From Paenibacillus agri (GTDB lineage Bacteria; Bacillota; Bacilli; Paenibacillales; Paenibacillaceae): DNA of 64,000 bases. Position 1 is the stretch's first letter. The number at the start of each line of letters is the position of its first letter. The DNA lies in the NCBI RefSeq assembly GCF_013359945.1, contig NZ_JABWCS010000212.1, forward strand, positions 62,001 through 126,000. Reading direction: 5' to 3'. This document shows, one piece after another, positions 25,857-34,553 of this stretch. The notes beneath the pieces were generated by a model. It was not told the origin of the DNA. It worked only from the letters and a program-made list of their open reading frames with translations, and searched no databases. Position numbers and translations under genes: made by a program.

Positions 25857-26010
25857 TTGGATAAAAAGGCGCCCTAATACTCCATGAATAGCAGCAACGG
25901 GTCGATTTTTTAGCTTGAATATGGCAAATTTTTTTAAACTCATTCTTTACAATCCATAAATTGCCACCTGTCGTTATACTAAGTAAAGATAACTGTTGGA
26001 GGAATTTATA

Positions 26011-27396
26011 ATGATTACAGAGTTAAGAACTCAAGAATTCTATAAAATAAGGCATCTGACGGACCCCTGCAACAACATAGAGGTAAGGGCTGTTGCTGAA
26101 GGTATCAACCCGGGACGGGTATACACAGACCATCCCGATGAACCCGAAGCGGCGTTAATCTGGATTCAGGGCCAGTCAGATTTTCAGATCGTTGGAAATC
26201 CGCGAAGCCGTGGTTTTTTGCAAGGCCTTGATTCTTATATGAGAACCTATCTTGAGCCTGAACTGTTAAAGCAGAATATTCATGACGTAGAGATTGTGCC
26301 GGAGAACAGAGAGTGGGGAGAGACGATTCGTGCGATCTTTCATCCGCGCCATCTCTCCCATGATATTCAGCATGTGTTCGGGCTCATAGAGGATAATGTA
26401 CCTCCGGTACTGGAAGTTGTATCATCATCACCGTTAATCATCACCAGAATGGACAAGGAGACGTTAAGACCCGGAAGATATACGAATTATGCTTTTTTGG
26501 AGCAGAAAATTCTTAACTACTGGAACTCCATAGAGGAGTTTTTGCAGCGGGGTATTGGATATATCGCGGAGTGTAATGACAAGGTGGCCAGTGTGTGTTT
26601 CTCTGGCTTCGTAGCCGGGAGTATCCATGCGGCGGATGTAGAAACTGTGGAAGAGTTCCGGGGACAGCATTATGCTGCAGGGGCAGTCAGGGCTTTTATT
26701 AAGGAATGCGGTCAACATAATCTCCAGCCTTATTGGGATTGTTCTCCTGATAACTTGGGGTCGATTCGGCTGGCTGAAGGTGCAGGCTTGTCTTTAGATT
26801 TCAGCTACCCTATATTCTGGTATAATCTTGCCCCGAATAAGGAGGAATCTGAGTTCATGGAAATTCGCGGAGAACAGGTGCTGCTGTCCAGTCTAGCTAT
26901 TGATGATTTGGACTTTATAAGCAGTACATTATGCAACAAAGAGTTGTGGTATTACGAAGAGAGTGTAGATGAAAATAGGGCGGAAGTACGTGAAAAATAT
27001 CGGAGCAGGATTCAAGATGCCGGGAATAAGGATCATTATGATTTTGTAATTCGTAGAGCGACTGATTCTGAGAGAACACCAATTGGGATTATAAAGCTTT
27101 GGAGTTATGTTGGTTTCCGCAGCAGTTGGGAGCTTGGTTATGCTCTGCTTCCGGAATACAGTGGGAATGGATACGGGATTGAGGCCGTGCGATTACTGCT
27201 GCAATTCGCTTTTGAACAGTTGAAAGCCCATAAGGTAGTTGGAATGTGCAATAGCCATAATGAGCGGTCGGCGGCGCTGATGGAGCGGAGCGGGTTGGTG
27301 AGGGAAGGGATTTTCAAGGAAGAGCTGAATTGGCAGGGGCGCTGGGTTGACCAGTATTTTTATTCGATCTTGGAGAAGGAATTTATACATAGTTAA
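26011..27396 (+). CDS. Tandem GNAT acetyltransferase fusion
   Basis: The protein has 461 residues from ATG 26011 (GGAGGA upstream). There are two acetyltransferase domains. The first (about 1-270) resembles the GNAT_acetyltran family, with FSGFVAGSIHAADVETVEEFRG and AGAVRAFIKE in the acetyl-CoA region. The second (about 280-460) is a RimJ/RimL-type GNAT with ELGYALLPEYSGNGYGIEAV and NSHNERSAALMERSGL. The substrates are unknown. It is transcribed away from the germination operon with about 225 bp between, and a terminator follows. Confidence 0.85.
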   Translation: MITELRTQEFYKIRHLTDPCNNIEVRAVAEGINPGRVYTDHPDEPEAALIWIQGQSDFQIVGNPRSRGFLQGLDSYMRTYLEPELLKQNIHDVEIVPENREWGETIRAIFHPRHLSHDIQHVFGLIEDNVPPVLEVVSSSPLIITRMDKETLRPGRYTNYAFLEQKILNYWNSIEEFLQRGIGYIAECNDKVASVCFSGFVAGSIHAADVETVEEFRGQHYAAGAVRAFIKECGQHNLQPYWDCSPDNLGSIRLAEGAGLSLDFSYPIFWYNLAPNKEESEFMEIRGEQVLLSSLAIDDLDFISSTLCNKELWYYEESVDENRAEVREKYRSRIQDAGNKDHYDFVIRRATDSERTPIGIIKLWSYVGFRSSWELGYALLPEYSGNGYGIEAVRLLLQFAFEQLKAHKVVGMCNSHNERSAALMERSGLVREGIFKEELNWQGRWVDQYFYSILEKEFIHS

Positions 27397-27404
27397 TAAG
27401 GACT

Positions 27405-27458
27405 CCTCTTTTGTAGTGATGATTGCACAATCTCATCCTGAGCAAAAGAGGTTTTTTC
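27405..27458 (+). terminator. Intrinsic terminator of the GNAT gene
   Basis: CCTCTTTTG pairs with CAAAAGAGG across a long loop that may form an inner stem, followed by TTTTTTCTG. Confidence 0.7.
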
Positions 27459-27526
27459 TGCCCTTGTGTATAACTGATAACATATGATACTATTAACATA
27501 AGTTATCTAATGAAGGGTGAATTGTA

Positions 27527-28099
27527 ATGTCAATCAAACTGGCGATTTTGGGCATCCTGAGCTGGAAGCCATCCACTGGATATGACCTGAAAAAAATCAT
27601 CGAGGACTCCTCGGCAATGTATTGGTCAGGCAACAACAATCAAATTTACAAGACATTGGTGCAACTTCTTGGAGAAGAACTCGTTACGAATGAAGTGCAG
27701 CATCAAGAAAGCTCACCTTCAAAGAAGATTTATACGATTACTGAAAAGGGCAGGGCTGAATTGAAAAGCTGGGTGCTCTCACCACCGGAGCTGCCGGAAA
27801 TCAAGAAAGGGTTCCTGACCCAATTGGCGTGGGCCGATCAGTTAAGTCCTGCAGAGCTGGAAGAGCTACTGTCAGGATATGAGCAGGAGCTCATTCTGCA
27901 GATCAGTCTGGAGCAGGAGAAGATGCGTAGAGGACTCTTTTCCCCTAATCGCACATCCCGTGAAACGTATATCTGGAAAATGATTGATAAGAATATCATC
28001 GCCTCCTATGAGCAGGAGCTGCAGTGGGTGCAGCAATTACGCCAAGGTTTGACAGAACAGGCTTCAGAATACGAACAAGCAAAGGAGAGAACAGAATGA
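27527..28099 (+). CDS. PadR-family transcriptional regulator
   Basis: The 190-residue protein has a PadR winged helix N-terminal domain (AILGILSWKPSTGYDLKKII, then NNQIYKTLVQLLGEELVTNE) and a C-terminal Vir-like coiled region (100-190). PadR proteins act as dimeric repressors. The gene overlaps the next one by 4 nt (ATGA), so they are translated together. The start ATG 27527 follows AAGGGTG. Confidence 0.92.
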   Translation: MSIKLAILGILSWKPSTGYDLKKIIEDSSAMYWSGNNNQIYKTLVQLLGEELVTNEVQHQESSPSKKIYTITEKGRAELKSWVLSPPELPEIKKGFLTQLAWADQLSPAELEELLSGYEQELILQISLEQEKMRRGLFSPNRTSRETYIWKMIDKNIIASYEQELQWVQQLRQGLTEQASEYEQAKERTE

Positions 28100-28458
28100 A
28101 TTATCAAGTGATCAGCAACAACAATGTGGCCTATGTATCAGTCCTGTCCGCCGAGACGCCGCTGAGCAGAGAACAGGATGCATTGGACCTCATTGGCTTA
28201 TGCTCAGAGCATGACACCAAACTGCTGATGCTACACAATGCAGTGCTGTCTGCAGATTTCTTCAACCTCAGAACAGGGCTGGCCGGCGGAATGATGCAGA
28301 AGCTCATTAATTATCATGTGAAATCTGCGTTGATTTTGGATGAAATGATTACAGAAGGCAGATTCAAGGAACTCGCTTCCGAATTGAATAAAGGAAACCA
28401 ATTCAGAATATTTGACAATACCGATGAAGCCGAGCAATGGCTTCTCCAGCAAGCTTAG
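28096..28458 (+). CDS. DUF4180-type protein coupled to PadR
   Basis: The protein has 120 residues; ATG 28096 overlaps the stop of the PadR gene. The sequence fits DUF4180 (EQDALDLIGLCSEHDTKLLM, then LNKGNQFRIFDNTDEAEQWL), an STAS-like alpha/beta fold of unknown function often found beside PadR or TetR regulators. The partnership suggests it modulates, or is controlled with, the regulator. A bidirectional terminator separates it from the converging histidine kinase gene. Confidence 0.75.
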   Translation: MNYQVISNNNVAYVSVLSAETPLSREQDALDLIGLCSEHDTKLLMLHNAVLSADFFNLRTGLAGGMMQKLINYHVKSALILDEMITEGRFKELASELNKGNQFRIFDNTDEAEQWLLQQA

Positions 28459-28466
28459 TATGGACA

Positions 28467-28519
28467 TAAAAAAGAATCTTCAAGCATGCGTAAAGTCGCA
28501 GGGCTGAAGATTCTTTTTT
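28467..28519. terminator. Bidirectional intrinsic terminator
   Basis: AAAAAAGAATCTTCA and TGAAGATTCTTTTTTT form a long stem between converging genes (DUF4180 and histidine kinase). A- and T-runs flank both sides. Confidence 0.85.
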
Positions 28520-30271
28520 TCATAAGTTATGCTTCTGAGGCAGCAGGATAAGGATTTCTGTCCCTTGGCCTAATGTTGAGCGTACCTTGATTTCACCACC
28601 ATGGGCATCGACAATTGCTTTGGCAATGCTCATCCCGATCCCCGAGCCTGCGGTGGATTCTTCAGTATTGGTACCCCGGTAATAGCGTTTGAACAGATTT
28701 TGCTGAGTGATTTCATCCATTCCGGTTCCATTGTCCGCTACCTTGATGTAAGGGGCGTTATTCATTATACCTACGGTGACGTTAACCGTAATACCAGGCG
28801 GATTATGCTTCACCGCATTGGATAACAGGTTGTCCATCAGCCGCTGCAGCCAATTGTCATCTGCCTGAACATATAAGGCCTGATCTGTACCCTCATATGT
28901 AAAATCACAGTCTGACATCGTTGCATCATTCACATATTTCAGGACAGCACGGCGTACCAGCTCTTCCAGGTCCAGCTTGTGGACTTTCATGAGCGAAGCC
29001 CCATGCTTGAGCTGATTAATGAGTGAGAAGTCGGTGATCAGCTCAAGCATATAGTCGCCTTTTTCGCGGATCATCGTGCCCATAACTTGAAGCTCCTCCT
29101 GATCCCATTGTCCAGGCTGGTTCGCCAGCATGTAGCCATACCCCTGAATAGTAGCCAGTGGTGTGCGCAGGTCGTGTGATATGCCGGACATCCATTCTTC
29201 CTGCGCGTTCTCCAGTCGTTTGCGTTCTTTCTCCGTGTGTGCCATTTGTTCAGCCATATGGTAGAACGTCTGAATAACCTCGCTGTATAGCTTGTAGCTG
29301 ATTTTCAATTTACCGTTTCGCTTGAAGACTTTGCGCCTGTCCTTCTCCGTCAGCACTTGATCATAATGCCCTTGGCTCAATCGTTGGAACCAACTGACGA
29401 AGAGGATCAGTGGCTGACCATAGCGGTAGCCGTGCCAGACAGAGACGGCCAATGAGAAGACAAAGATGAATATAGCCAGCCAGTAGATCGCGCGGACAAG
29501 ACTCTGGACGACAGGCTGCTTAGGGATGTTCTCCACCGCATTTGGTGAGTATAACATCCAGGTTTTTGCTGTGTGCGGATCCCGGTAGACTGCAATGTTC
29601 CTATCCGTATTGGCTGGAGCCTGCTGCATTTCCAGAATTTCCAGCGTAGCCTTGTTTGGATAAAAAGAGCTGCTCTTCCCGGCACTCTGAACGGTTGTCC
29701 CGGCTTCGTCAGTGACTTGCAAATACCTTCCGCTTTCCATCAACTGAGTGGATAGTTCGGAGAGCTTGGAGCTACTAACCAGCCCATTGCTCTGATAGCT
29801 GTTGAACAGATTGATGAGCAGATCCAGGTCAGGATTCTTATAACCAAGGAGAAAAAGCTGGGTCTGTGAAAGATTAAAATCCATTTGAGAATGCACCGAG
29901 TAATCTTCGTACTTTCCTGATTCCTGTATGTTTAACAATTGGGCCACAGAGTAGGAGGAGGGAAGCGATGGGACAATGGCCGAATTAATGTCATAGATCA
30001 CGTTCCCTTCCTTATTGATAATCTGCAGCCACATCCCCCGCTCCTTGAGCAGATTAATCCAGTGTGAGGGGACCTTGATCTCCCCGTTACGCATAGAGAC
30101 TTCTGTTGTGATGCTGGTCAAGGCCCCGTTTGGAAAATTGCGGCGCAAGTCATCATCAATGGTTTTTTGTAGAAACATAAAGAGCAAGAACAGACCAATG
30201 GCCTGTATAAGCAGGGCATATAAAATAAACTGATAGGTAAGGTGGAAGGCAATACGCCGTCTGATTTTCAT
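28520..30271 (-). CDS. Sensor histidine kinase
   Basis: The 583-residue kinase has a membrane helix near the N-terminus (about 8-35), a large extracytoplasmic sensing domain (36-260), a second helix (about 262-290) and a HAMP-like linker. The dimerisation/His domain contains SGISHDLRTPLATIQGYGYM (His at about 371), and the ATPase domain shows NLLSNAVKHNPPG, DNGTGM and GSGIGMSIAKAIVDAHGG. It overlaps its response regulator by 4 nt. The signal is unknown; no transporter pair typical of Bce-like systems is next to it. Confidence 0.94.
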   Translation of the reverse strand: MKIRRRIAFHLTYQFILYALLIQAIGLFLLFMFLQKTIDDDLRRNFPNGALTSITTEVSMRNGEIKVPSHWINLLKERGMWLQIINKEGNVIYDINSAIVPSLPSSYSVAQLLNIQESGKYEDYSVHSQMDFNLSQTQLFLLGYKNPDLDLLINLFNSYQSNGLVSSSKLSELSTQLMESGRYLQVTDEAGTTVQSAGKSSSFYPNKATLEILEMQQAPANTDRNIAVYRDPHTAKTWMLYSPNAVENIPKQPVVQSLVRAIYWLAIFIFVFSLAVSVWHGYRYGQPLILFVSWFQRLSQGHYDQVLTEKDRRKVFKRNGKLKISYKLYSEVIQTFYHMAEQMAHTEKERKRLENAQEEWMSGISHDLRTPLATIQGYGYMLANQPGQWDQEELQVMGTMIREKGDYMLELITDFSLINQLKHGASLMKVHKLDLEELVRRAVLKYVNDATMSDCDFTYEGTDQALYVQADDNWLQRLMDNLLSNAVKHNPPGITVNVTVGIMNNAPYIKVADNGTGMDEITQQNLFKRYYRGTNTEESTAGSGIGMSIAKAIVDAHGGEIKVRSTLGQGTEILILLPQKHNL

Positions 30272-31005
30272 GACTCCTGCGGCCCCTTTGCCAGCTTATA
30301 ACCGAGACCGCGGATGGTCAGTAAATATTTGGGGTTTCCAGGGTCAAGCTCGATACGCTCCCGGATCCGCCGGATATGCACGGGTACTGTGGAGTCATCT
30401 CCCAGCCCGTCAATCCCCCATACGGCTTCATAGAGCTGGGTGCGGGTAAAGACGATCCCCGGATGCTTGCAGAAATGGAGAAGCAACTGGAAGACCTGCG
30501 CCGGGCAGGAGACGGGTTGTCCGTCTACCAGCAGCTCACCTTCTGCTTCGTTGACGACGAAATGTCCGAACTCGTACTTCACAGCTTCAGAGCGGGGGGG
30601 AATAAGCATCACCGATGAATTCTCGGCATCCTGACGGCGCAAACGAGCTTTAATCCGGGCCACGATTTCCAGAGGATTGAAAGGCTTGGTGATATAATCA
30701 TCCCCGCCCATGGCAAAGCCGGTCAGCACATCCAGGTCTGAAGCCCTTGCCGTTAGAAAAAGGATATGGGGATTGCCGTATTCTCGAATACGCGAGCAGA
30801 TATCCAGCCCACTGCCGTCAGGGAGCATGATGTCGAGCAGAACGATCTCAGGACGGACACGCCGGGCGACCTCAAGCGCCTCCCGGCAGGAAGCGGCAGT
30901 ATAGATGTGCTGGAACCCTTCCTTGCGCAGCACCATTTGAAGCATAGTGATAATTGAAGATTCATCGTCTACGATGACTATTTTTATATCGTTCATTATT
31001 GTCAT
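30268..31005 (-). CDS. OmpR/PhoB-type response regulator
   Basis: The protein has 245 residues from ATG 31005; in-frame ATGs also exist at 31026 and 30996, none with a strong site. The receiver domain (about 1-118) shows IVIVDDES, phospho-acceptor Asp in VLLDIMLPDGS, LTARASD and the KPFNPLEI Lys. The DNA-binding winged helix (about 140-240) includes TRTQLYEAVWG and VPVHIRRIRERIE. The kinase gene follows with 4-nt overlap. Confidence 0.94.
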   Translation of the reverse strand: MTIMNDIKIVIVDDESSIITMLQMVLRKEGFQHIYTAASCREALEVARRVRPEIVLLDIMLPDGSGLDICSRIREYGNPHILFLTARASDLDVLTGFAMGGDDYITKPFNPLEIVARIKARLRRQDAENSSVMLIPPRSEAVKYEFGHFVVNEAEGELLVDGQPVSCPAQVFQLLLHFCKHPGIVFTRTQLYEAVWGIDGLGDDSTVPVHIRRIRERIELDPGNPKYLLTIRGLGYKLAKGPQES

Positions 31006-31223
31006 ATATTCTTCACCCACTCTCATCGTACCATATTAACTTTAACAGAACTTGAACAGTAGAGGAAAAGTAAGTACGATCGTTAATCGGACAGCTAAAG
31101 CAGAGATGATGCAATAATTATCAGGCTGCTCAGGAGCGTGTTCCACAGTCACACTAATGGAAGTTTGTCCCAAACTTCAGAAAGCTATTGCTAAAGGATA
31201 ATGAACCTGATATATTGAACTCA
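31006..31223. other. Divergent promoter region of the two-component and GntR genes
   Basis: No ORF with a credible start. A short inverted repeat GAAGTTTGTCCCAAACTTC lies at 31161-31179 and has no T-run. The GntR operator palindrome begins at 31224. Confidence 0.4.
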
Positions 31224-31239
31224 ACTCATACGTATGAGT
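31224..31239. promoter_or_regulatory. Perfect palindrome, probable GntR autoregulatory site
   Basis: ACTCATACGTATGAGT is a perfect 16-bp palindrome 118 bp upstream of the GntR gene. Its half-site ACTCATACGT recurs at 32093 before the next gene. A shared site flanking the regulator and its target operon points to direct regulation by this protein. Confidence 0.7.
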
Positions 31240-31357
31240 GAACGGCAAGCAGGACAACACGAGATGAAAGCGCTAAATCACCTGCAGTAGTAGTCTTGAG
31301 CAGAATGGACGGTGCAGCCTGGCTGGCCATCCCGTGATTGCGTGTAAGGAGGCAGAT

Positions 31358-32059
31358 ATGCTTAACAAGCATGACAGTGTCCCACTGTACATCCAACTGC
31401 AGAACATTATCCGCAGCGATATCATCAATGGGAAGTTCAAAGAAGGGGGGATGATTCCTTCTGAGACGGAAATGATGAAGCTGTATCAGGTCACAAGGAC
31501 CACGATCCGTAAGGCAATTGACGGTCTCGTCGATGAAGCCCTTCTGGTGAAGATGCACGGCAAGGGCACGATGGTGTGCCTGCGGGAGATGAAGCATAAT
31601 ATCTGGAACTTCAGCGGGTTTACCGAATCAGCGCGGAAGAAGAATGAAATTCCCGTCTCGCGTGTGCTGAAGAAGGAGATTATCAGCATGGAAGGCAACT
31701 CTTACATGCATTTGGTTCGGCTCCGGGGCACGCGCAGGGAGAGCAGTATTAAGTGGCTGACCTTAGACACTTCCTATGTTCCGTTGGCTCTTTTTCCGGA
31801 TATCGATCAATATGATTTCTCCGAGCAGTCCCTGTACCAGATTATGAATCAACGCTACAGTATTTACCCGCAGAATGCAGCGCTGGCCATTCATCCCATT
31901 AACAGCAGCAAGCGAACAAGACAGCTGTTTGAATATGAGGGGGATTTCCCGCTGATCATGACCAAGGGAAGCGTAATGGATGAGAAGGGAATCGAAGTGG
32001 AAAAGGTAGAGGTTATCTACGGTCCGAGTGTCGAGTTCAAAGTGGTTACCCATATTTAA
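31358..32059 (+). CDS. GntR-family (HutC/UTRA-type) transcriptional regulator
   Basis: The protein has 233 residues from ATG 31358 with AAGGAGG 5 bases upstream. The wHTH (about 5-70) shows SVPLYIQLQNIIRSDIINGK, PSETEMMKLYQVTRTTIRKA and the wing VKMHGKGTMV. The C-terminal part (about 85-230) is a UTRA effector domain as in YvoA and YegW. A hairpin (GCCGAG/CTCGGC, 32062-32077) follows, then operator half-sites and the ADP-ribosylglycohydrolase operon that it probably represses until a nucleoside-related ligand is present. Confidence 0.9.
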   Translation: MLNKHDSVPLYIQLQNIIRSDIINGKFKEGGMIPSETEMMKLYQVTRTTIRKAIDGLVDEALLVKMHGKGTMVCLREMKHNIWNFSGFTESARKKNEIPVSRVLKKEIISMEGNSYMHLVRLRGTRRESSIKWLTLDTSYVPLALFPDIDQYDFSEQSLYQIMNQRYSIYPQNAALAIHPINSSKRTRQLFEYEGDFPLIMTKGSVMDEKGIEVEKVEVIYGPSVEFKVVTHI

Positions 32060-32061
32060 TC

Positions 32062-32085
32062 GCCGAGTAATCTCGGCTTTATTTT
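32062..32085 (+). terminator. Short terminator hairpin after the GntR gene
   Basis: GCCGAG TAAT CTCGGC followed by TTTATTTTA. It would separate the regulator transcript from the downstream operon. Confidence 0.65.
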
Positions 32086-32091
32086 AAGATC

Positions 32092-32117
32092 AACTCATAC
32101 GTACAACCGTATGTGTA
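32092..32117. promoter_or_regulatory. Second GntR site before the salvage operon
   Basis: AACTCATACGTAC and ACCGTATGTGT repeat the half-site of the palindrome at 31224 in inverted orientation with a small gap. It lies about 30 bp upstream of the ADP-ribosylglycohydrolase start, where a repressor would block transcription. Confidence 0.6.
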
Positions 32118-32144
32118 TAAATTTAAAGATAGGAGATAGATTTT

Positions 32145-33137
32145 ATGAAAAACAAAATTCTAGGTGCATTATACGGAATGGCTATTGGTGATGCGATGGG
32201 GATGCCGTCGGAGCTGTGGGGCAGAAACAAGGTGAAGGCGTATTTTGGAACCATAACCGATTTTCTGGATGGCCCTAAGGAAAATGATGTGGCATGCAAC
32301 TTTACCCGTGGTCAATTTACGGATGACACCTCACAGGCTTTGCTAATCCTGGATGCTCTTATTGAAAGCGATTTCGTCCCGGAGACGGCTGTGATTGGCC
32401 GGCACTTGCTGGAATGGGCTGATAGGCTGAATGCTTTTGAGAACAACATTCTAGGGCCAAGCTCCAAGGCTGCGCTGCTCGCCCTAAAGGCAGGTAAGGA
32501 TGCGACGGAGTTCACTTCCAAAGCCGAAACGAATGGGGCCGCGATGCGGATTGCTCCTGTCGGAGGACTATTCTTGCCGGCAGAGGTTCAGAAGTTATCC
32601 AAATTCGTGTACGACATCAGCAAGGTGACGCATTCTACGGATGTAGCTGTAGGTGGAGCGGCAATGGTTGCCGCAGCAGTAGGAGCCGCCATAGTCGACA
32701 AGTCCTGGGAGGATATTATGGCCCATGCGGTATTGGCCTACCTGGAAACGAAGGATTATGGTGCAGAGACGTACAGCGCATCGCTCCCTGCGCGGCTGAA
32801 GCTCGCACTGGAATACGCGGAGAAGTACGAAGGTCAGGACGAAAGATTCCTGCAGGTCATTTACGATGTCATCGGCAGCGGCGTAATCACCAGCGAATCT
32901 GTTCCAGCAGCGCTAGCTATTGCGTATTACGCCAAGGAACCGCAACGATGCAGCCTATTGTGTGCAAATTTGGGTGGTGATACAGATACCATCGGTACGA
33001 TGGCAACTGCCATCTGTGGTGCCAAATCGGGAGCAGATGCCATTGATCCCTCATGGAGAGCATTGATCGACGAGGCCAATGGTGTGAATCTCAGTCAGTA
33101 TGCCGATCATATTCTTGCGTTCAGAACACAGCATTAA
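32145..33137 (+). CDS. ADP-ribosylglycohydrolase-family protein
   Basis: The 330-residue protein belongs to the all-helical DraG/ARH family. The N-terminal GALYGMAIGDAMGMPSELWG and FTRGQFTDDTSQALLILDAL carry the first metal-binding Asp/Thr set, and NLGGDTDTIGTMATAICGA carries the second. These enzymes cleave N- or O-linked ADP-ribose or related ribosides with two divalent metals. Given a permease and a sugar kinase downstream, cleavage of an imported nucleoside-like compound is more plausible than protein de-ADP-ribosylation, as in the yegU context. It is the first gene of the operon. Confidence 0.9.
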   Translation: MKNKILGALYGMAIGDAMGMPSELWGRNKVKAYFGTITDFLDGPKENDVACNFTRGQFTDDTSQALLILDALIESDFVPETAVIGRHLLEWADRLNAFENNILGPSSKAALLALKAGKDATEFTSKAETNGAAMRIAPVGGLFLPAEVQKLSKFVYDISKVTHSTDVAVGGAAMVAAAVGAAIVDKSWEDIMAHAVLAYLETKDYGAETYSASLPARLKLALEYAEKYEGQDERFLQVIYDVIGSGVITSESVPAALAIAYYAKEPQRCSLLCANLGGDTDTIGTMATAICGAKSGADAIDPSWRALIDEANGVNLSQYADHILAFRTQH

Positions 33138-33170
33138 TTCATTCTGATTCATTATAGGGGGAAGAAGAAC

Positions 33171-34553
33171 ATGTCCAATTCGAAGTCTGAACTGTTTATC
33201 CCGTCTGATGAAAGAACCGGAAGTCCCAAGGAACTTTTTTTCATCTGGTTTGCTGGCAATATTGGAATTCTGGGTGTAGTTTATGGCGCACTTATTGTGA
33301 GTTATCATCTGAGCTTTATCCAGTCCGTACTGGCGGCAGCCGCAGGTGCATTGTCGTTTGCACTTGTGGGTTATCTAAGTCTGTCAGGTCTCAAGTCAGG
33401 CGGAACCACCTTCGTGCTGTCTAGAGCAGTCTTTGGCGTCAAGGGAAACTATATTCCGAATCTGCTCGGTTGGCTTAGTCTAATAGGCTGGTTAGCAGTG
33501 AACGTGATTACGGGAACGCTTACCCTAATGTCACTGTTCGGGCTGTTTGGTATCGGTCAATCAGCAGTATTGACAGTGATAAGTCTGGCGTTGTTTGTGG
33601 TACTGATTCTAACATCGAATCTCTTTGGGCAAAATGTCCTGGTCAAAGTACAGACCTTCTTCACCTATGTGTTCGGGGCATTAACCTTCCTGATCCTGGT
33701 TATTCTCATTCCCCAGACAGACTGGACAGCGTTGTTCAAGATGAGCAACGGTAACTGGCTGAATGGCTTTCTGCCGGCGCTCTCCATCATCATTGCAGGA
33801 ACGGGAATCAGTTGGTCCATTGCTTCCGCTGACTACAGCGCTTATCAGAACCCGGCCAATTCCGGCAAAAAGGTATTCGCAGGTGTGACTATCGGCGCCT
33901 TTATACCACTGTTCTTCATCATGGGCGTGGGGATTCTGCTCAGTACTTCTGTGCCGGATCTGGTATCCGCTTCCAACCCAATCCAGGCCATTGGAAATGC
34001 GCTTCCGAAATGGATGACAGTCGTCTACTTCATTACAGCGCTTGGCGGCCTGATTCCGCAATGTATCATCAGCTTGAAATCGGCTCGTGTCAACATGGAG
34101 ACGCTGAACATCAAGGTTAGCGATAAAACCGCTATCGCGATTCACGCGCTAATTATGATCCTTATTCCGGTCTACGTCCTGTTTATTTCAGAGGATTTCC
34201 TGATGAACTTCCAGCTGTTCCTCGGTATTCTCGGCATTGGCCTGGCAGCCTGGGCGGCGACATTTATGTTCGACTATGTGCTTCTGAGAAGCAAGACTGG
34301 CTATGATGCAGGATTGCTGGACAATGCTACAGGCAGGGCATTTAATTATAATGGCGTAATCAGCTGGATTATCGGTGTAGTTACAGGTTTTCTGTTCACT
34401 AACTCTCCGTTCTTTAGCGGCCCGTTTGCCACAGGAATTTTTAAGGATAGCAGCCTAGGTGTGCTGCTGGCCTTTGCGGCAAGTGCTGTGACAACCATCA
34501 TCTTGAGTCAGGTGAATAGAAAGTCCATGCAAGGAGGAGTATCCCATGAGTGA
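33171..34553 (+). CDS. NCS1-type purine/cytosine/nucleoside permease
   Basis: The 460-residue membrane protein has 12 predicted helices. The start FIWFAGNIGILGVVYGALIV and the following SGLKSGGTTFVLSRAVFGVK fit the nucleobase:cation symporter-1 family (CodB/PucI-like). It overlaps the downstream PfkB kinase by 8 nt and lies 33 bp after the ADP-ribosylglycohydrolase, so it very likely feeds these enzymes. Substrate is a nucleobase or nucleoside by context. Confidence 0.9.
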   Translation: MSNSKSELFIPSDERTGSPKELFFIWFAGNIGILGVVYGALIVSYHLSFIQSVLAAAAGALSFALVGYLSLSGLKSGGTTFVLSRAVFGVKGNYIPNLLGWLSLIGWLAVNVITGTLTLMSLFGLFGIGQSAVLTVISLALFVVLILTSNLFGQNVLVKVQTFFTYVFGALTFLILVILIPQTDWTALFKMSNGNWLNGFLPALSIIIAGTGISWSIASADYSAYQNPANSGKKVFAGVTIGAFIPLFFIMGVGILLSTSVPDLVSASNPIQAIGNALPKWMTVVYFITALGGLIPQCIISLKSARVNMETLNIKVSDKTAIAIHALIMILIPVYVLFISEDFLMNFQLFLGILGIGLAAWAATFMFDYVLLRSKTGYDAGLLDNATGRAFNYNGVISWIIGVVTGFLFTNSPFFSGPFATGIFKDSSLGVLLAFAASAVTTIILSQVNRKSMQGGVSHE

